From Psychrosphaera ytuae (GTDB lineage: Bacteria > Pseudomonadota > Gammaproteobacteria > Enterobacterales > Alteromonadaceae): a stretch of DNA of 64,000 bases. Under the pieces are notes generated by a model. It saw only the letters and a program-made list of their open reading frames with translations, had not been told where the DNA came from and did no database searches. Of the stretch, positions 44,369 through 52,702 are shown piece after piece. Each line of letters opens with the position of its first letter. Position 1 is the first letter of the stretch. The stretch covers positions 1,240,001-1,304,000 of the forward strand of contig NZ_CP072110.1 in assembly GCF_017638545.1 (NCBI RefSeq), in the 5' to 3' direction. The translations under genes were made by a program, and so were the position numbers.

Positions 44369-45402
44369 ATCTGAACACCTCTCGTGTCTTCTAGAGAATA
44401 TGGACGAAAGCATGTTAAGTACTTAACCCCATTGACCTTTAATAACTCGTCATCTGCGTCAAAATGAGCAAGAACACTAGCTCGATACAACGAAATATGC
44501 TTTTCACAATCAATCGTATTAAACAAACTAGCCTCTACTCGACGGGCGTAAAATATTAGGCTCTGCTGGTCAATACGAACTATAAACTTTTGGTCTCCGT
44601 CTAGGTTTTTAACCTGAAGGTTAAGGTCAGGCTTATGCCAGTCTGATACCAACGAAGGCACCAGAGGAAAGCCATAAACTAAATATCGTACCCTTTCAAT
44701 TTCGAAGGTCGTTGGATTTAATCTAGCGTCATTTCCTATTCCAGAGTTGAAAAGCTCAAGTGTCATCATCAGCCAGTCTTCATGCTTTGAGAAACTGTTA
44801 CCATTAGAAATGCAGCCCTCAAACTCACCATCGTGCTCCCACTTGATTTTGTACAAATAACTTTTAATATTATCGAAAGATATTTTTTCAAAAGGAAACT
44901 TAGTGGCAATGAGCCTGTAGTAGCAGCCGTGAACCTTTAAATCCGCATATTGAACGGCTAATGGATCATCATATGCGTCAAAATAAGGTCGCCATTCCAG
45001 CCTAAAGTTAGCTCCTGTATTAATGATGAACTTGGCATCTTCAGACAAACCCAAAACTTTATAAATTGCAGAAACTAATTCTAAAGTTTCGATATCAACA
45101 AACATCTGGCTTTCTATGCGGGATGCCATTGCCGTTATTTCTTTATGAAGTGACTCAATTATTTCTTGATCATCGTATTCATTAATAATCAGATATTTGA
45201 AAGAGTCATGCGTAAGAATTGAATTTAAATCATTGCTGTCAAAAACGTCTCTAAGACGCTCATGAGCTTGTGGAATAGTAGCACAATCGTAAACACCGAT
45301 TAACCATAGACGTTCAGCATATTGCTGGGGAAATTCTAATAGTAAGGCGAAGTTTTTTGTTTGATTATTTAATTTATTTTGTAATTGATTTAGCGATATC
45401 AT
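44365..45402 (-). CDS. Unknown 345-residue protein with an N-terminal helical domain
   Basis: The N-terminal 55 residues (LQNKLNNQTKNFALLLEF, YDCATIPQAHERLRDVF) form a short helical domain that resembles, by eye, the N-terminus of the neighbouring gene at 45612. The rest is a mixed alpha/beta protein with RLEWRPYFDAYDD and YRLIATKFPFEKIS but no recognised motif. The ATG at 45402 follows GGAAAA. It is translationally coupled to 44021-44368. Unknown function, no signal peptide. Likely cargo or core gene of the element. Confidence 0.6.
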   Translation of the reverse strand: MISLNQLQNKLNNQTKNFALLLEFPQQYAERLWLIGVYDCATIPQAHERLRDVFDSNDLNSILTHDSFKYLIINEYDDQEIIESLHKEITAMASRIESQMFVDIETLELVSAIYKVLGLSEDAKFIINTGANFRLEWRPYFDAYDDPLAVQYADLKVHGCYYRLIATKFPFEKISFDNIKSYLYKIKWEHDGEFEGCISNGNSFSKHEDWLMMTLELFNSGIGNDARLNPTTFEIERVRYLVYGFPLVPSLVSDWHKPDLNLQVKNLDGDQKFIVRIDQQSLIFYARRVEASLFNTIDCEKHISLYRASVLAHFDADDELLKVNGVKYLTCFRPYSLEDTRGVQI

Positions 45403-45611
45403 GTAATTTTCCAAATAATTTATTGCGAAAAAATAATGGCCTACCAACACACTATTTATTCGATTATTTGAATCACCAAATTTTTACGGATGCTCCGCTT
45501 CACTGCTCATATTTTTATTTTAAAAACATGTGTAGGCGTAGGCTGTCCGTTCAGCCTTCATATTATAATATCGCCAAAAAACAAAATGACAACTTACGTA
45601 TTTGTACAACT

Positions 45612-45974
45612 TTAGGTAGATATTTTGAGTTTGAACTCTGAAAAGCTAAGCCCAAACAGGGATACGACCATCTCTTCATTTATATTGGAGCCGGGAAATT
45701 TTTTTTCAAAATTTCCAATAATGCTATCTAGGTGGCTAGCTAATATTTTTACTAAAAATATTTCCGAGTTTGGTGAGAGTGCAGACAGTGCTATCAATGG
45801 GTTGTCAAAGGATTCAGCTTTTATTTTTACTAGTAAATCGCTGTAACTGTCACAGCCGTAAAGACAAATAGCTAGGGCTTCTTGGGCTTGTCCAAGGGGA
45901 ATAGTTAATAATTTAGATAATCGTTTTGCCTGCCTTTTTATATTTACTAGCAGGTCTTCTTTATTAAAAGACAT
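45612..45974 (-). CDS. Unknown 120-residue helical protein
   Basis: The sequence begins with LLVNIKRQAKRLSKLLTIPLG, QAQEALAICLYGCDSYSDLL, a helical pattern of the kind seen at the N-terminus of many plasmid- and island-borne proteins of unknown role. The C-terminal part is helical too (LVKILASHLDSIIGNFEKKF). It is transcribed away from the island phoH like its neighbour at 44365. The start at 45974 has a weak ribosome site. No function can be given. Confidence 0.58.
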   Translation of the reverse strand: MSFNKEDLLVNIKRQAKRLSKLLTIPLGQAQEALAICLYGCDSYSDLLVKIKAESFDNPLIALSALSPNSEIFLVKILASHLDSIIGNFEKKFPGSNINEEMVVSLFGLSFSEFKLKIST

Positions 45975-46100
45975 CAATACACCAAAAAACGGCAACGCTA
46001 GGCCACGCACCTATGTCACTCAGTTTTTGTGAATATTTAATCTTTTAGTTCAGAGTAAATCCATTTCGTCCTGTTTTCGTGGGAACGGGCTTCTCTGAAA

Positions 46101-46123
46101 AGCCACTGCAAAAAGCAGTGGCT
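46101..46123 (-). terminator. Stem-loop downstream of the island phoH
   Basis: A perfect 9-bp stem AGCCACTGC with GCAGTGGCT around a 5-nt loop is followed on the minus strand by TTT. It lies 44 bp after the phoH stop. The U-tract is short, so efficiency is uncertain. Confidence 0.55.
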
Positions 46124-46166
46124 ATTGTCGCAATATTATAAGGAAATGTGAATTGTAGTTTGATGC

Positions 46167-47549
46167 CTACATGTTCTTTTCAGTGAATTCAGCCAAGCTA
46201 CTACGCTCTACTTCATCAAATATCAATACTGAGCCTTTTTCATAGTTTCTATACACGTTAACAGCCGCGCTAGCACCTGAAGATGCGGGTGTGACAAACT
46301 TATCATCAATCTGGGCTAAGTTGCCCAACACGATTGTGCGACAATTTTTGCCACCACGGCTTAACATGCCCTTAATTTGCGCTCTAGTCATGTTTTGAGC
46401 TTCATCAATGATTAAAACAGCATCGTCTATTGAACGACCTCGGAAGTAAGCCATACTAGTAAATTCTATATTGGCTTTTTCGATCACATGCTCAACAGTT
46501 GCACTAATATTACCTTCATTGTTATCACCTGAATGCATTGATATAAGCGCATCTGTTATACCTGCTAATAACGGCATTGATTTCTCTGTCAGGTCACCGG
46601 GTAAAAACCCCGGATCATCGTCCATAAAGTCTCTGGAGCGCACCACAACGATTTTTTTGTACTTTTTTAACTCCAATACTTGATGCAGCGCCGAAGCAAC
46701 TGCTAAAAAAGTTTTTCCGGAGCCAGCAGGGCCAAGGATGATATTTAAGTCATAATATGGATCTGTTAATTGGCTTAAAGCTACTGCCTGACGCTGATTT
46801 TTAGGCAAAATGCCCCATACTTTTTCTTGTTTACGAGGCAATAACTTTGTGAATACCTCAGTATCTGTTACTTCTGAAATTCGCCCAATGTGTCCAGCTT
46901 CATCGTACCAATACATGTTTGGCTGAACTTCATCATTAAATAGACTTATTGGGAAAGTATAAACTTCTCCTGAAACCTTGAAGTCTTTGTCTGATTTAAT
47001 TCGATCAAAAAGATCTCCTTTAAAGGCTTGTACCCCTGTGTATAAAAGATCAATATCTGATATTTGATTATCTACGGCAACGTCTTCTGCCATGACCCCT
47101 ACGGTTCGAGCTTTCAAGCGCATATTAATGTCACGGCTAACAATTACTACGTCTTTATCTAAGTCCTTCTGAAGATACAGTGCATAGTTAATTATTCTAT
47201 TGTCAGCGTCACTTCCAATACCGTGCTTTAACTCTTTAGCCATATCGAGCTGGGTATCAATTCCAATAAACAGTTTTCCTCGTTTAGCTGTTTCAGTAGA
47301 AGGCAGTGGAATACCAGCTTCCATCTCTTCTGCACTGTGCCCATTTATTATATCTTCAAGCATACGAATACATACACGAGCATCAGCACTAACCGATTTG
47401 TTAGTTCTTTCTTTTAAGTTATCTAATTCTTCTAGAACTGTTAGACAGATGTATACGTCTTCACTGTACGCAAGAAGTGACTTTGGATCATGAACTAGTG
47501 CCGATGTATCCAATACTCTTGGGGTTTTGTTTTCACTTGGATTATTCAT
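46167..47549 (-). CDS. Island-borne PIN-PhoH ATPase
   Basis: The 460-residue protein joins an N-terminal PIN ribonuclease-like domain (VLDTSALVHDP; DNRIINYALYLQ; RDINMRLKA) to a PhoH ATPase domain with Walker A GPAGSGKT at about residue 278 and Walker B-like LIIDEAQNM, ending SSLAEFTEKNM. The family is called PhoH2 and is proposed to unwind and cut RNA. It is complete, in contrast to the split host copy. The two share the same order but differ at most positions by eye, so this is not a recent duplicate. The ATG at 47549 follows AAGGAG. It lies just inside the right junction, in the same direction as the host gene. Confidence 0.88.
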   Translation of the reverse strand: MNNPSENKTPRVLDTSALVHDPKSLLAYSEDVYICLTVLEELDNLKERTNKSVSADARVCIRMLEDIINGHSAEEMEAGIPLPSTETAKRGKLFIGIDTQLDMAKELKHGIGSDADNRIINYALYLQKDLDKDVVIVSRDINMRLKARTVGVMAEDVAVDNQISDIDLLYTGVQAFKGDLFDRIKSDKDFKVSGEVYTFPISLFNDEVQPNMYWYDEAGHIGRISEVTDTEVFTKLLPRKQEKVWGILPKNQRQAVALSQLTDPYYDLNIILGPAGSGKTFLAVASALHQVLELKKYKKIVVVRSRDFMDDDPGFLPGDLTEKSMPLLAGITDALISMHSGDNNEGNISATVEHVIEKANIEFTSMAYFRGRSIDDAVLIIDEAQNMTRAQIKGMLSRGGKNCRTIVLGNLAQIDDKFVTPASSGASAAVNVYRNYEKGSVLIFDEVERSSLAEFTEKNM

Positions 47550-47677
47550 TTTAGTTCTCCTTTGAGAACGATTTTCATTAATTAGCATTTTAGATTTACC
47601 TTAGCTTTATTATTTTTGTTTGTGCCTCTTGCAGGTTAAATCCGTTACTTATATTTATTGATGAATGGTTCTATTCT

Positions 47678-48673
47678 TTAAGTCACACTTAATGACATGT
47701 TAGAGAGATTAGATCTTAGCCTGTTATAAATACTCAATTTATTCAGTAAGAATAAGGTCTGTAGATAGGTCTGCACAAATATTGAAAAAAAGCTTGCAGT
47801 AATACCTGTCTTACCGCATCCAGCAGGGCCGGTTAAAATCACCAACTCAATATCCGGGTCCATTAGCGCATTCATCGCCATTGCTTGATATATATTTTTT
47901 GGGGTTATGCCCCAGGCTTTTCGAGACATTAAGCGGCTTCTGCCTAGGTCTAACAATTGTAATTCTTTTTCATCTTTAGAAATAACGCGAGCGGCAAAAT
48001 CCGTTTCTTGGTCCAACACATATTCATTGATGAACACAGACTCTAATGCATCGCGGTTTACCGTGTGGATAGTATCCCGTCCCTCTTTTGTTGACTCAAC
48101 CTGTTTGACGTGTTGCCAAAAATCGCCTTCGACTTGCTCAAACCCTTTTGTCAAAAACTGTATGTCATCAATCAATTGATCAGTCGTATAGTCTTCAACG
48201 TGTTTAAGGCCGGCACCTTTGGCTTTAAGACGCATGTTGATGTCTTTTGTAACCAGTACAACCTGAATTTTAGGGCGCTCTTTTTGAAGGTGCAGAGCGG
48301 CATTTATGATCCGATTATCATTTTCACCACCTGGTAACCCAGACACTTCGTTAGCGATGTGATGGTCGTTTAAGATGATCAACCTTCCTGTAACTGTGCT
48401 ACCTTCTAGTTCCCCTCGGTTAAGCGGCACACCCTCTATCATTTGTTCTGGTTCAACATCTTGCAGAGTATTTTCCAGTGACCTTATTGCAACACGGGCA
48501 TCTCGTGAGACATCTTTATGGCGGTCTTTAATATGGTCCAGTTCTTCGAGTACCGTCATGGGTATCAAAACATCGTGTTCTTGAAAGTTGAGATAGGCGT
48601 GGGGGTCATGCAGGAGGATATTTGTGTCGAGTACAAACAGCTTTTTTTGTTCTTTGCGCACAGATTCTGTCAT
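47678..48673 (-). pseudogene. 5' fragment of the host PIN-PhoH gene
   Basis: Residues 1-289 are a normal PIN-PhoH N-terminus: LFVLDTNILLHDPHAYL, VTKDINMRLKAKG, WGITPKNIYQAMAM and the Walker A motif ELVILTGPAGCGKT, coded down to 47807. The reading frame then runs for 42 unrelated residues to a stop at 47678. The missing ATPase part continues at 2473-2892. The PIN domain is intact and has its own start, so a truncated PIN protein may still be made. Orientation agrees with the left fragment. Confidence 0.9.
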
Positions 48674-48940
48674 AGATTATTCTGCCTTATTTTTTCTTCC
48701 CTAAGATAACTGTAGTCAATATTCCTACGACAATATGAAATATTGATTAAAAAAAGATCCTTTATTTAATAAAGTTCTACTCTCATCGAGCTCAATTTTC
48801 AACCAGATAACTCAACATTTAACCTAATGTGGCCTATGTTTATTATCCAGAATGGATTTTTTAATTTTCGACACGATTTTTTGTTCGTAAGGGAGTAGAC
48901 TACGCGGCCTTTTTTCGGCTATCAGAGTACAGGAGAGCAT

Positions 48941-51814
48941 ATGAGTTTTTCGATTGGCCAGCGCTGGGTAAGCCAGGCTGAGTTAGATTTGGGATTGGGT
49001 ACAGTTATCGGAGCGGATAACCGATTTGTCCAAGTACTTTTTCCCGGTGCCGAAGAAACTCGTCAATACGCTATGGATCAGGCTCCGTTGATGCGAGTTG
49101 AATTTGCACCTGGCGATAAAATTCAAAGCCTAGAAGAATACGAATTTATCGTTGATGACGTTGAAGTCGTCAGTGACACTTTTGTCTATCACGGTCGTCG
49201 CGTAGACAATGACGAACCTGTCAGTGTGAAAGAGATCATGCTCGACCATCACGTTCGATTAAACAATCCAGAAGCTCGCCTTTTTACCGGCGCTTACGAC
49301 CGCAAACATTGGTTTAGCCTTCGTTTAGAAGCACACCAAAAGAAAGCCGAGTTACAGACGTTTTCACTGCATGGCCTATTAGGTGCGAGAGCCAGTTTAA
49401 TCCCGCATCAGCTATATATTGCCGACACGGTAGGCAAGCGATATGCACCTCGCGTTTTATTATCTGATGAAGTGGGGTTAGGTAAAACCATTGAAGCGGG
49501 TTTGATCATTCATCAACAACTTATCTCAGGACGCTCTAGTCGAGTTTTGGTTGTACTTCCTGCGAGCTTACAACACCAGTGGTTGGTTGAAATGTTACGT
49601 CGTTTCAACCTTAAATTTGCGATATTTGATGATCAAAGATGTGAAGCAGAAGCAGAGTCAGATCCAACCAAAAACGTATTTGAAAACGAGCAGCTGATTT
49701 TTGTAAATCAAGAGTGGCTAGGCAAAGCCGGGAAATGGCAGACCATGCTAACTCAAACTCAATGGGACTTAGTAGTCGTAGATGAAGCGCATCACGTGAC
49801 ACCGCCAGAACAAGGTGCAGCTACAGACGGCAACCTACTGTTTGAACAGGTTCAGGCGCTAGGTAAGGCTACCAAAGGCTTAATCTTGTTAACGGCAACA
49901 CCTGATCAACTAGGCCATTATGGTCACTTTGCTCGACTGAATTTATTAGATCCAAATCGTTTCCATGATTACGATGCCTATAAAGCGGAAGAACTCGCTT
50001 ATCAAGACATCGCCGATATTGCAAACGCACTTTTAAACAGCGAAAGCTTAACTGCTCAACAAATCGAGTCGTTGTCCGTAATGCTCAGTGACGAAGAAAG
50101 CCTAACCGAAATCAATCAATACCAGATTGAAGACGACAAAACAGAACTTGCTGAGTCCCTCATTGCTCGATTGCTAGACCGCCACGGCACAGGCCGAATC
50201 ATGTTCCGCAATAGTCGTCACGGAATCAAAGGCTTCCCTGAGCGAAAAGTGTTTGCTCATCCACAAGCGCGTCCAGAAGACTTTGCACCAAATGTTGACG
50301 TACTTGGCATTCAACCAGAGTTACAACACAAACCACAAACCAGCGACCACAAGCCTTGGTGGCAGGTTGACCCTCGCGTAGCTTGGCTGTGTGACTTCTT
50401 AAAAGGCCACAAAGAAGAAAAAGTACTCGTGATATGTGCCAACGCTCATACGGCTATGCAACTTGATGATGCCTTGTTTGAGCAAGAAGGCTTGCGCTCG
50501 ACGGTATTCCACGAAGGAATGACAATTGTGGAGCGCGATAAAGCGGCCGCGTACTTTGCTGACGAAGAAAACAGCGCACAAGCACTGATCTGTTCAGAGA
50601 TTGGTTCTGAGGGGCGTAACTTCCAATTTGCTCATCACTTAGTGCTGTTTGACTTACCTGCTAATCCTGACTTACTCGAGCAACGCATTGGGCGTTTGGA
50701 CCGAATTGGCCAAACCGAAACAGTCCAAATTCACGTTCCGTATCTCGAAGACAGTGCTCAACAAGTCTTATTTGAGCTATATCACAATAGCTTTAATGCA
50801 TTCGAAAAAACCTCAACTACAGCTCGAGTTGTGTTTGAACAATTTGCTGAACAAATCAGTCACGTATTGGCCGAGCCAACAGCCGATATTGAACTTGCTC
50901 AATTAATTGAAGACTGTAAAGACAAAAACGATGCCTTAAAAGCAGAAGTCGAAAAAGGCCGAGACCGTCTGCTCGAGATAAACTCGAGTGGTGGTGATAA
51001 AGCAAAAGAGATCTGCGATAAGATTGAAGAAATCGACGACAGCACTGAGCTAATGGCATTTATGACTCAAGTCTGGGATCACTTTGGCGTCAACAACGAA
51101 GAAAAGTCGTCATATAGCTACATCTTAAAACCAGGCGACCACATGATGACTGAGCATTTCCCAAGCTTGTTATCGGATGGCATGACTGTATGTTTTGACA
51201 GAGATACTGCCCTAGCCCAAGAAGATCAGCATTTCTTAAGCTGGGAGCACCCAATGACCACTGGCGTGTTAGATATGTTAACCGCTTCTGATTTGGGTAA
51301 CACATCGGTTTGTTTACTTAAAAATAAAAAGTTGCCAGCTGGTACCTACTTTTTGGAAGTAAACTTTTTGGTTACAACTAATGCACCTCGTCACTTGCAG
51401 TTACACCGCTATTTACCAAATACACCAATTCGCATGATGTTGGACAAAAATGGTAATGACCTAGCGAGTAAAGTAAAACAAGGCTCATTAGATGGCAGCC
51501 TTAAAAACGTCAAAAAGACGATGGCGACTCAATTAATTCGAGCGTTAAAGGACGAGGTCTCTGCTCTTATTAGCAGTGCTAACGACAACGTCGGAGAGCA
51601 GGCAGACGCAATTATTGCACAAGCAAAACAAACGCTTTTGGCCGATCGTCAGCAAGAGTTAAGCCGAATGCAGGCGCTACAAGAAGTTAACCCGAGTATT
51701 CGAGACGAAGAAATTGAGTTTTTGAAAACTCAGATTGATCAATGTGTTGCAGAAATGGATTCGGCACAAGTACAACTGGATGCCTTGCGTCTTATTGTCG
51801 TCGATCACTCATAA
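48941..51814 (+). CDS. rapA: RNA polymerase-associated ATPase RapA
   Basis: The 957-residue Swi2/Snf2 protein recycles RNA polymerase after transcription. It begins with the RapA N-terminal domain (FSIGQRWVSQAELDLGLGTV), then Walker A in LSDEVGLGKTIEAGLI near residue 180, DEAH in VVVDEAHHV near 282, the second helicase lobe with EGRNFQFAHHLVLFDLP and QRIGRLDRIGQT, and the typical C-terminal region ending with a coiled coil. A clear AGGAGA site precedes the ATG. Normal length for RapA. Host core gene that marks the right flank. Confidence 0.96.
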   Translation: MSFSIGQRWVSQAELDLGLGTVIGADNRFVQVLFPGAEETRQYAMDQAPLMRVEFAPGDKIQSLEEYEFIVDDVEVVSDTFVYHGRRVDNDEPVSVKEIMLDHHVRLNNPEARLFTGAYDRKHWFSLRLEAHQKKAELQTFSLHGLLGARASLIPHQLYIADTVGKRYAPRVLLSDEVGLGKTIEAGLIIHQQLISGRSSRVLVVLPASLQHQWLVEMLRRFNLKFAIFDDQRCEAEAESDPTKNVFENEQLIFVNQEWLGKAGKWQTMLTQTQWDLVVVDEAHHVTPPEQGAATDGNLLFEQVQALGKATKGLILLTATPDQLGHYGHFARLNLLDPNRFHDYDAYKAEELAYQDIADIANALLNSESLTAQQIESLSVMLSDEESLTEINQYQIEDDKTELAESLIARLLDRHGTGRIMFRNSRHGIKGFPERKVFAHPQARPEDFAPNVDVLGIQPELQHKPQTSDHKPWWQVDPRVAWLCDFLKGHKEEKVLVICANAHTAMQLDDALFEQEGLRSTVFHEGMTIVERDKAAAYFADEENSAQALICSEIGSEGRNFQFAHHLVLFDLPANPDLLEQRIGRLDRIGQTETVQIHVPYLEDSAQQVLFELYHNSFNAFEKTSTTARVVFEQFAEQISHVLAEPTADIELAQLIEDCKDKNDALKAEVEKGRDRLLEINSSGGDKAKEICDKIEEIDDSTELMAFMTQVWDHFGVNNEEKSSYSYILKPGDHMMTEHFPSLLSDGMTVCFDRDTALAQEDQHFLSWEHPMTTGVLDMLTASDLGNTSVCLLKNKKLPAGTYFLEVNFLVTTNAPRHLQLHRYLPNTPIRMMLDKNGNDLASKVKQGSLDGSLKNVKKTMATQLIRALKDEVSALISSANDNVGEQADAIIAQAKQTLLADRQQELSRMQALQEVNPSIRDEEIEFLKTQIDQCVAEMDSAQVQLDALRLIVVDHS

Positions 51815-51843
51815 CCGTTAGGTTTTGATTTAGTCTAAATTAC

Positions 51844-51876
51844 AAATGGGATAAACTTCGGTCTATCCCATTTTTT
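51844..51876 (+). terminator. Rho-independent terminator after rapA
   Basis: The 10-bp stem AAATGGGATA with TATCCCATTT and a 10-nt loop runs into a T tract. It lies 30 bp after the rapA stop and just before rluA. Confidence 0.9.
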
Positions 51877-51901
51877 ATGCTTGTTTAACGCGTGGACTCC
51901 T

Positions 51902-52582
51902 GTGGCAATACTCAATTATCAACCTCCAACAGACCCTTATTTAGATATTTTGTACCAAGACGATGACATCGTTGTATTAAATAAGCCAAGTGGGCTGTTG
52001 AGTGTACCAGGTCGTAAAAAAGAGCACTTTGACTCGTTAATGTCTCGCGTTCAGGCCGTTTGGCCAAAAAGCTGTGTAGTCCACCGACTGGATATGATGA
52101 CATCAGGTGTCATTGTTATGTCGATGCACTTAGAAGCGACTCGCCATCTCAACCGACAGTTTGCTGAGCGAACCCCCACTAAGTATTACATTGCAATTGT
52201 CGAGGGTCATTTGGCAAATGATACTGGAGAAATAGATTTTCCACTTATCGTTGATTACCCCAACCGACCAAAACAAAAAGTGTGCTTCGAGACTGGCAAA
52301 AAAAGTTTAACTAAGTATCAAGTCTTGGAACGATTTTCTTACAAGGGTCACAAGGTAACCCGCGTCAAACTGACCCCAATTACAGGGCGAAGTCACCAAC
52401 TAAGAGTTCATATGCAACAGTCTGGACATCCCATCTTAGGTGATCGCTTATATGCACCAGAACCAGTGATAGCACTTACAGACCGCTTACAACTGCACGC
52501 TGAACAATTGTCGATAGACCATCCTGTTAACGGACAACGCCTGACATTTTACAGTCAAAATACGTTTAATTTTGATAATTAA
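51902..52582 (+). CDS. rluA: Pseudouridine synthase RluA
   Basis: The enzyme turns a uridine in 23S rRNA and in some tRNAs into pseudouridine. The catalytic Asp is in VVHRLDMMTSGVIV near residue 63, and the family blocks LYQDDDIVVLNKPSGLLSVP, RPKQKVCFETG and PITGRSHQLRVHM are all present. I use the GTG at 51902, giving AILNYQPPTDPYLD at the start as in E. coli RluA; the upstream TTG frame extends into the terminator. Its neighbours are rapA and the iron operon. Length normal. Confidence 0.93.
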   Translation: MAILNYQPPTDPYLDILYQDDDIVVLNKPSGLLSVPGRKKEHFDSLMSRVQAVWPKSCVVHRLDMMTSGVIVMSMHLEATRHLNRQFAERTPTKYYIAIVEGHLANDTGEIDFPLIVDYPNRPKQKVCFETGKKSLTKYQVLERFSYKGHKVTRVKLTPITGRSHQLRVHMQQSGHPILGDRLYAPEPVIALTDRLQLHAEQLSIDHPVNGQRLTFYSQNTFNFDN

Positions 52583-52615
52583 TTCAATCACTAAAAAAAC
52601 GTAAAGAAATGTAAG

Positions 52616-52682
52616 AAATGAGATTGATTCTCATTTATTTTTTGACTATAGTGCCACCTAACAAATGATAACTATTCTCATT
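52616..52682 (+). promoter_or_regulatory. Promoter with two Fur-box-like sites
   Basis: AAATGAGA-ttgat-TCTCATTT (52616-52636) is a perfect 8-bp inverted repeat of the Fur type. A second, looser site lies at 52664-52682 (AATGATAACTATTCTCATT). Between them is TTGACT (52642-52647), a likely -35, with a -10-like GATAAC overlapping the second box. This would make the operon starting at 52703 iron-repressed. Confidence 0.82.
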
Positions 52683-52702
52683 CATATCAGGTGAAAGGAA
52701 CT

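Larger units (their letters stand above)
2893..47806. mobile_element. Multi-metal resistance genomic island inserted in phoH
   Basis: The ends are set by where the two halves of the host PhoH protein lose their similarity: just before TEEEKM on the left and just after GPAGCGKT on the right. Everything between is metal-resistance cargo (Cu, Hg, Zn/Cd-type), a few unknown genes and a second, intact phoH-like gene. No integrase, transposase, relaxase, terminal inverted repeat or target duplication was recognised. The boundaries are therefore those of foreign sequence, not proven attachment sites. A later deletion at the left edge would explain the lost phoH codons and the shortened DUF305 gene. 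The island nature is strongly supported; the exact ends and mechanism are inferred. Confidence 0.85.

Noticed and set aside
46167..47549. The island phoH as a recent duplicate of the host gene
   Set aside because: The two differ at most positions outside the shared motifs and the PIN domain spacing is different.
2893..47806. The island as a Tn7-like or ICE-type element
   Set aside because: No tnsABC-like, integrase, relaxase or conjugation gene and no paired end repeats were found in the window.
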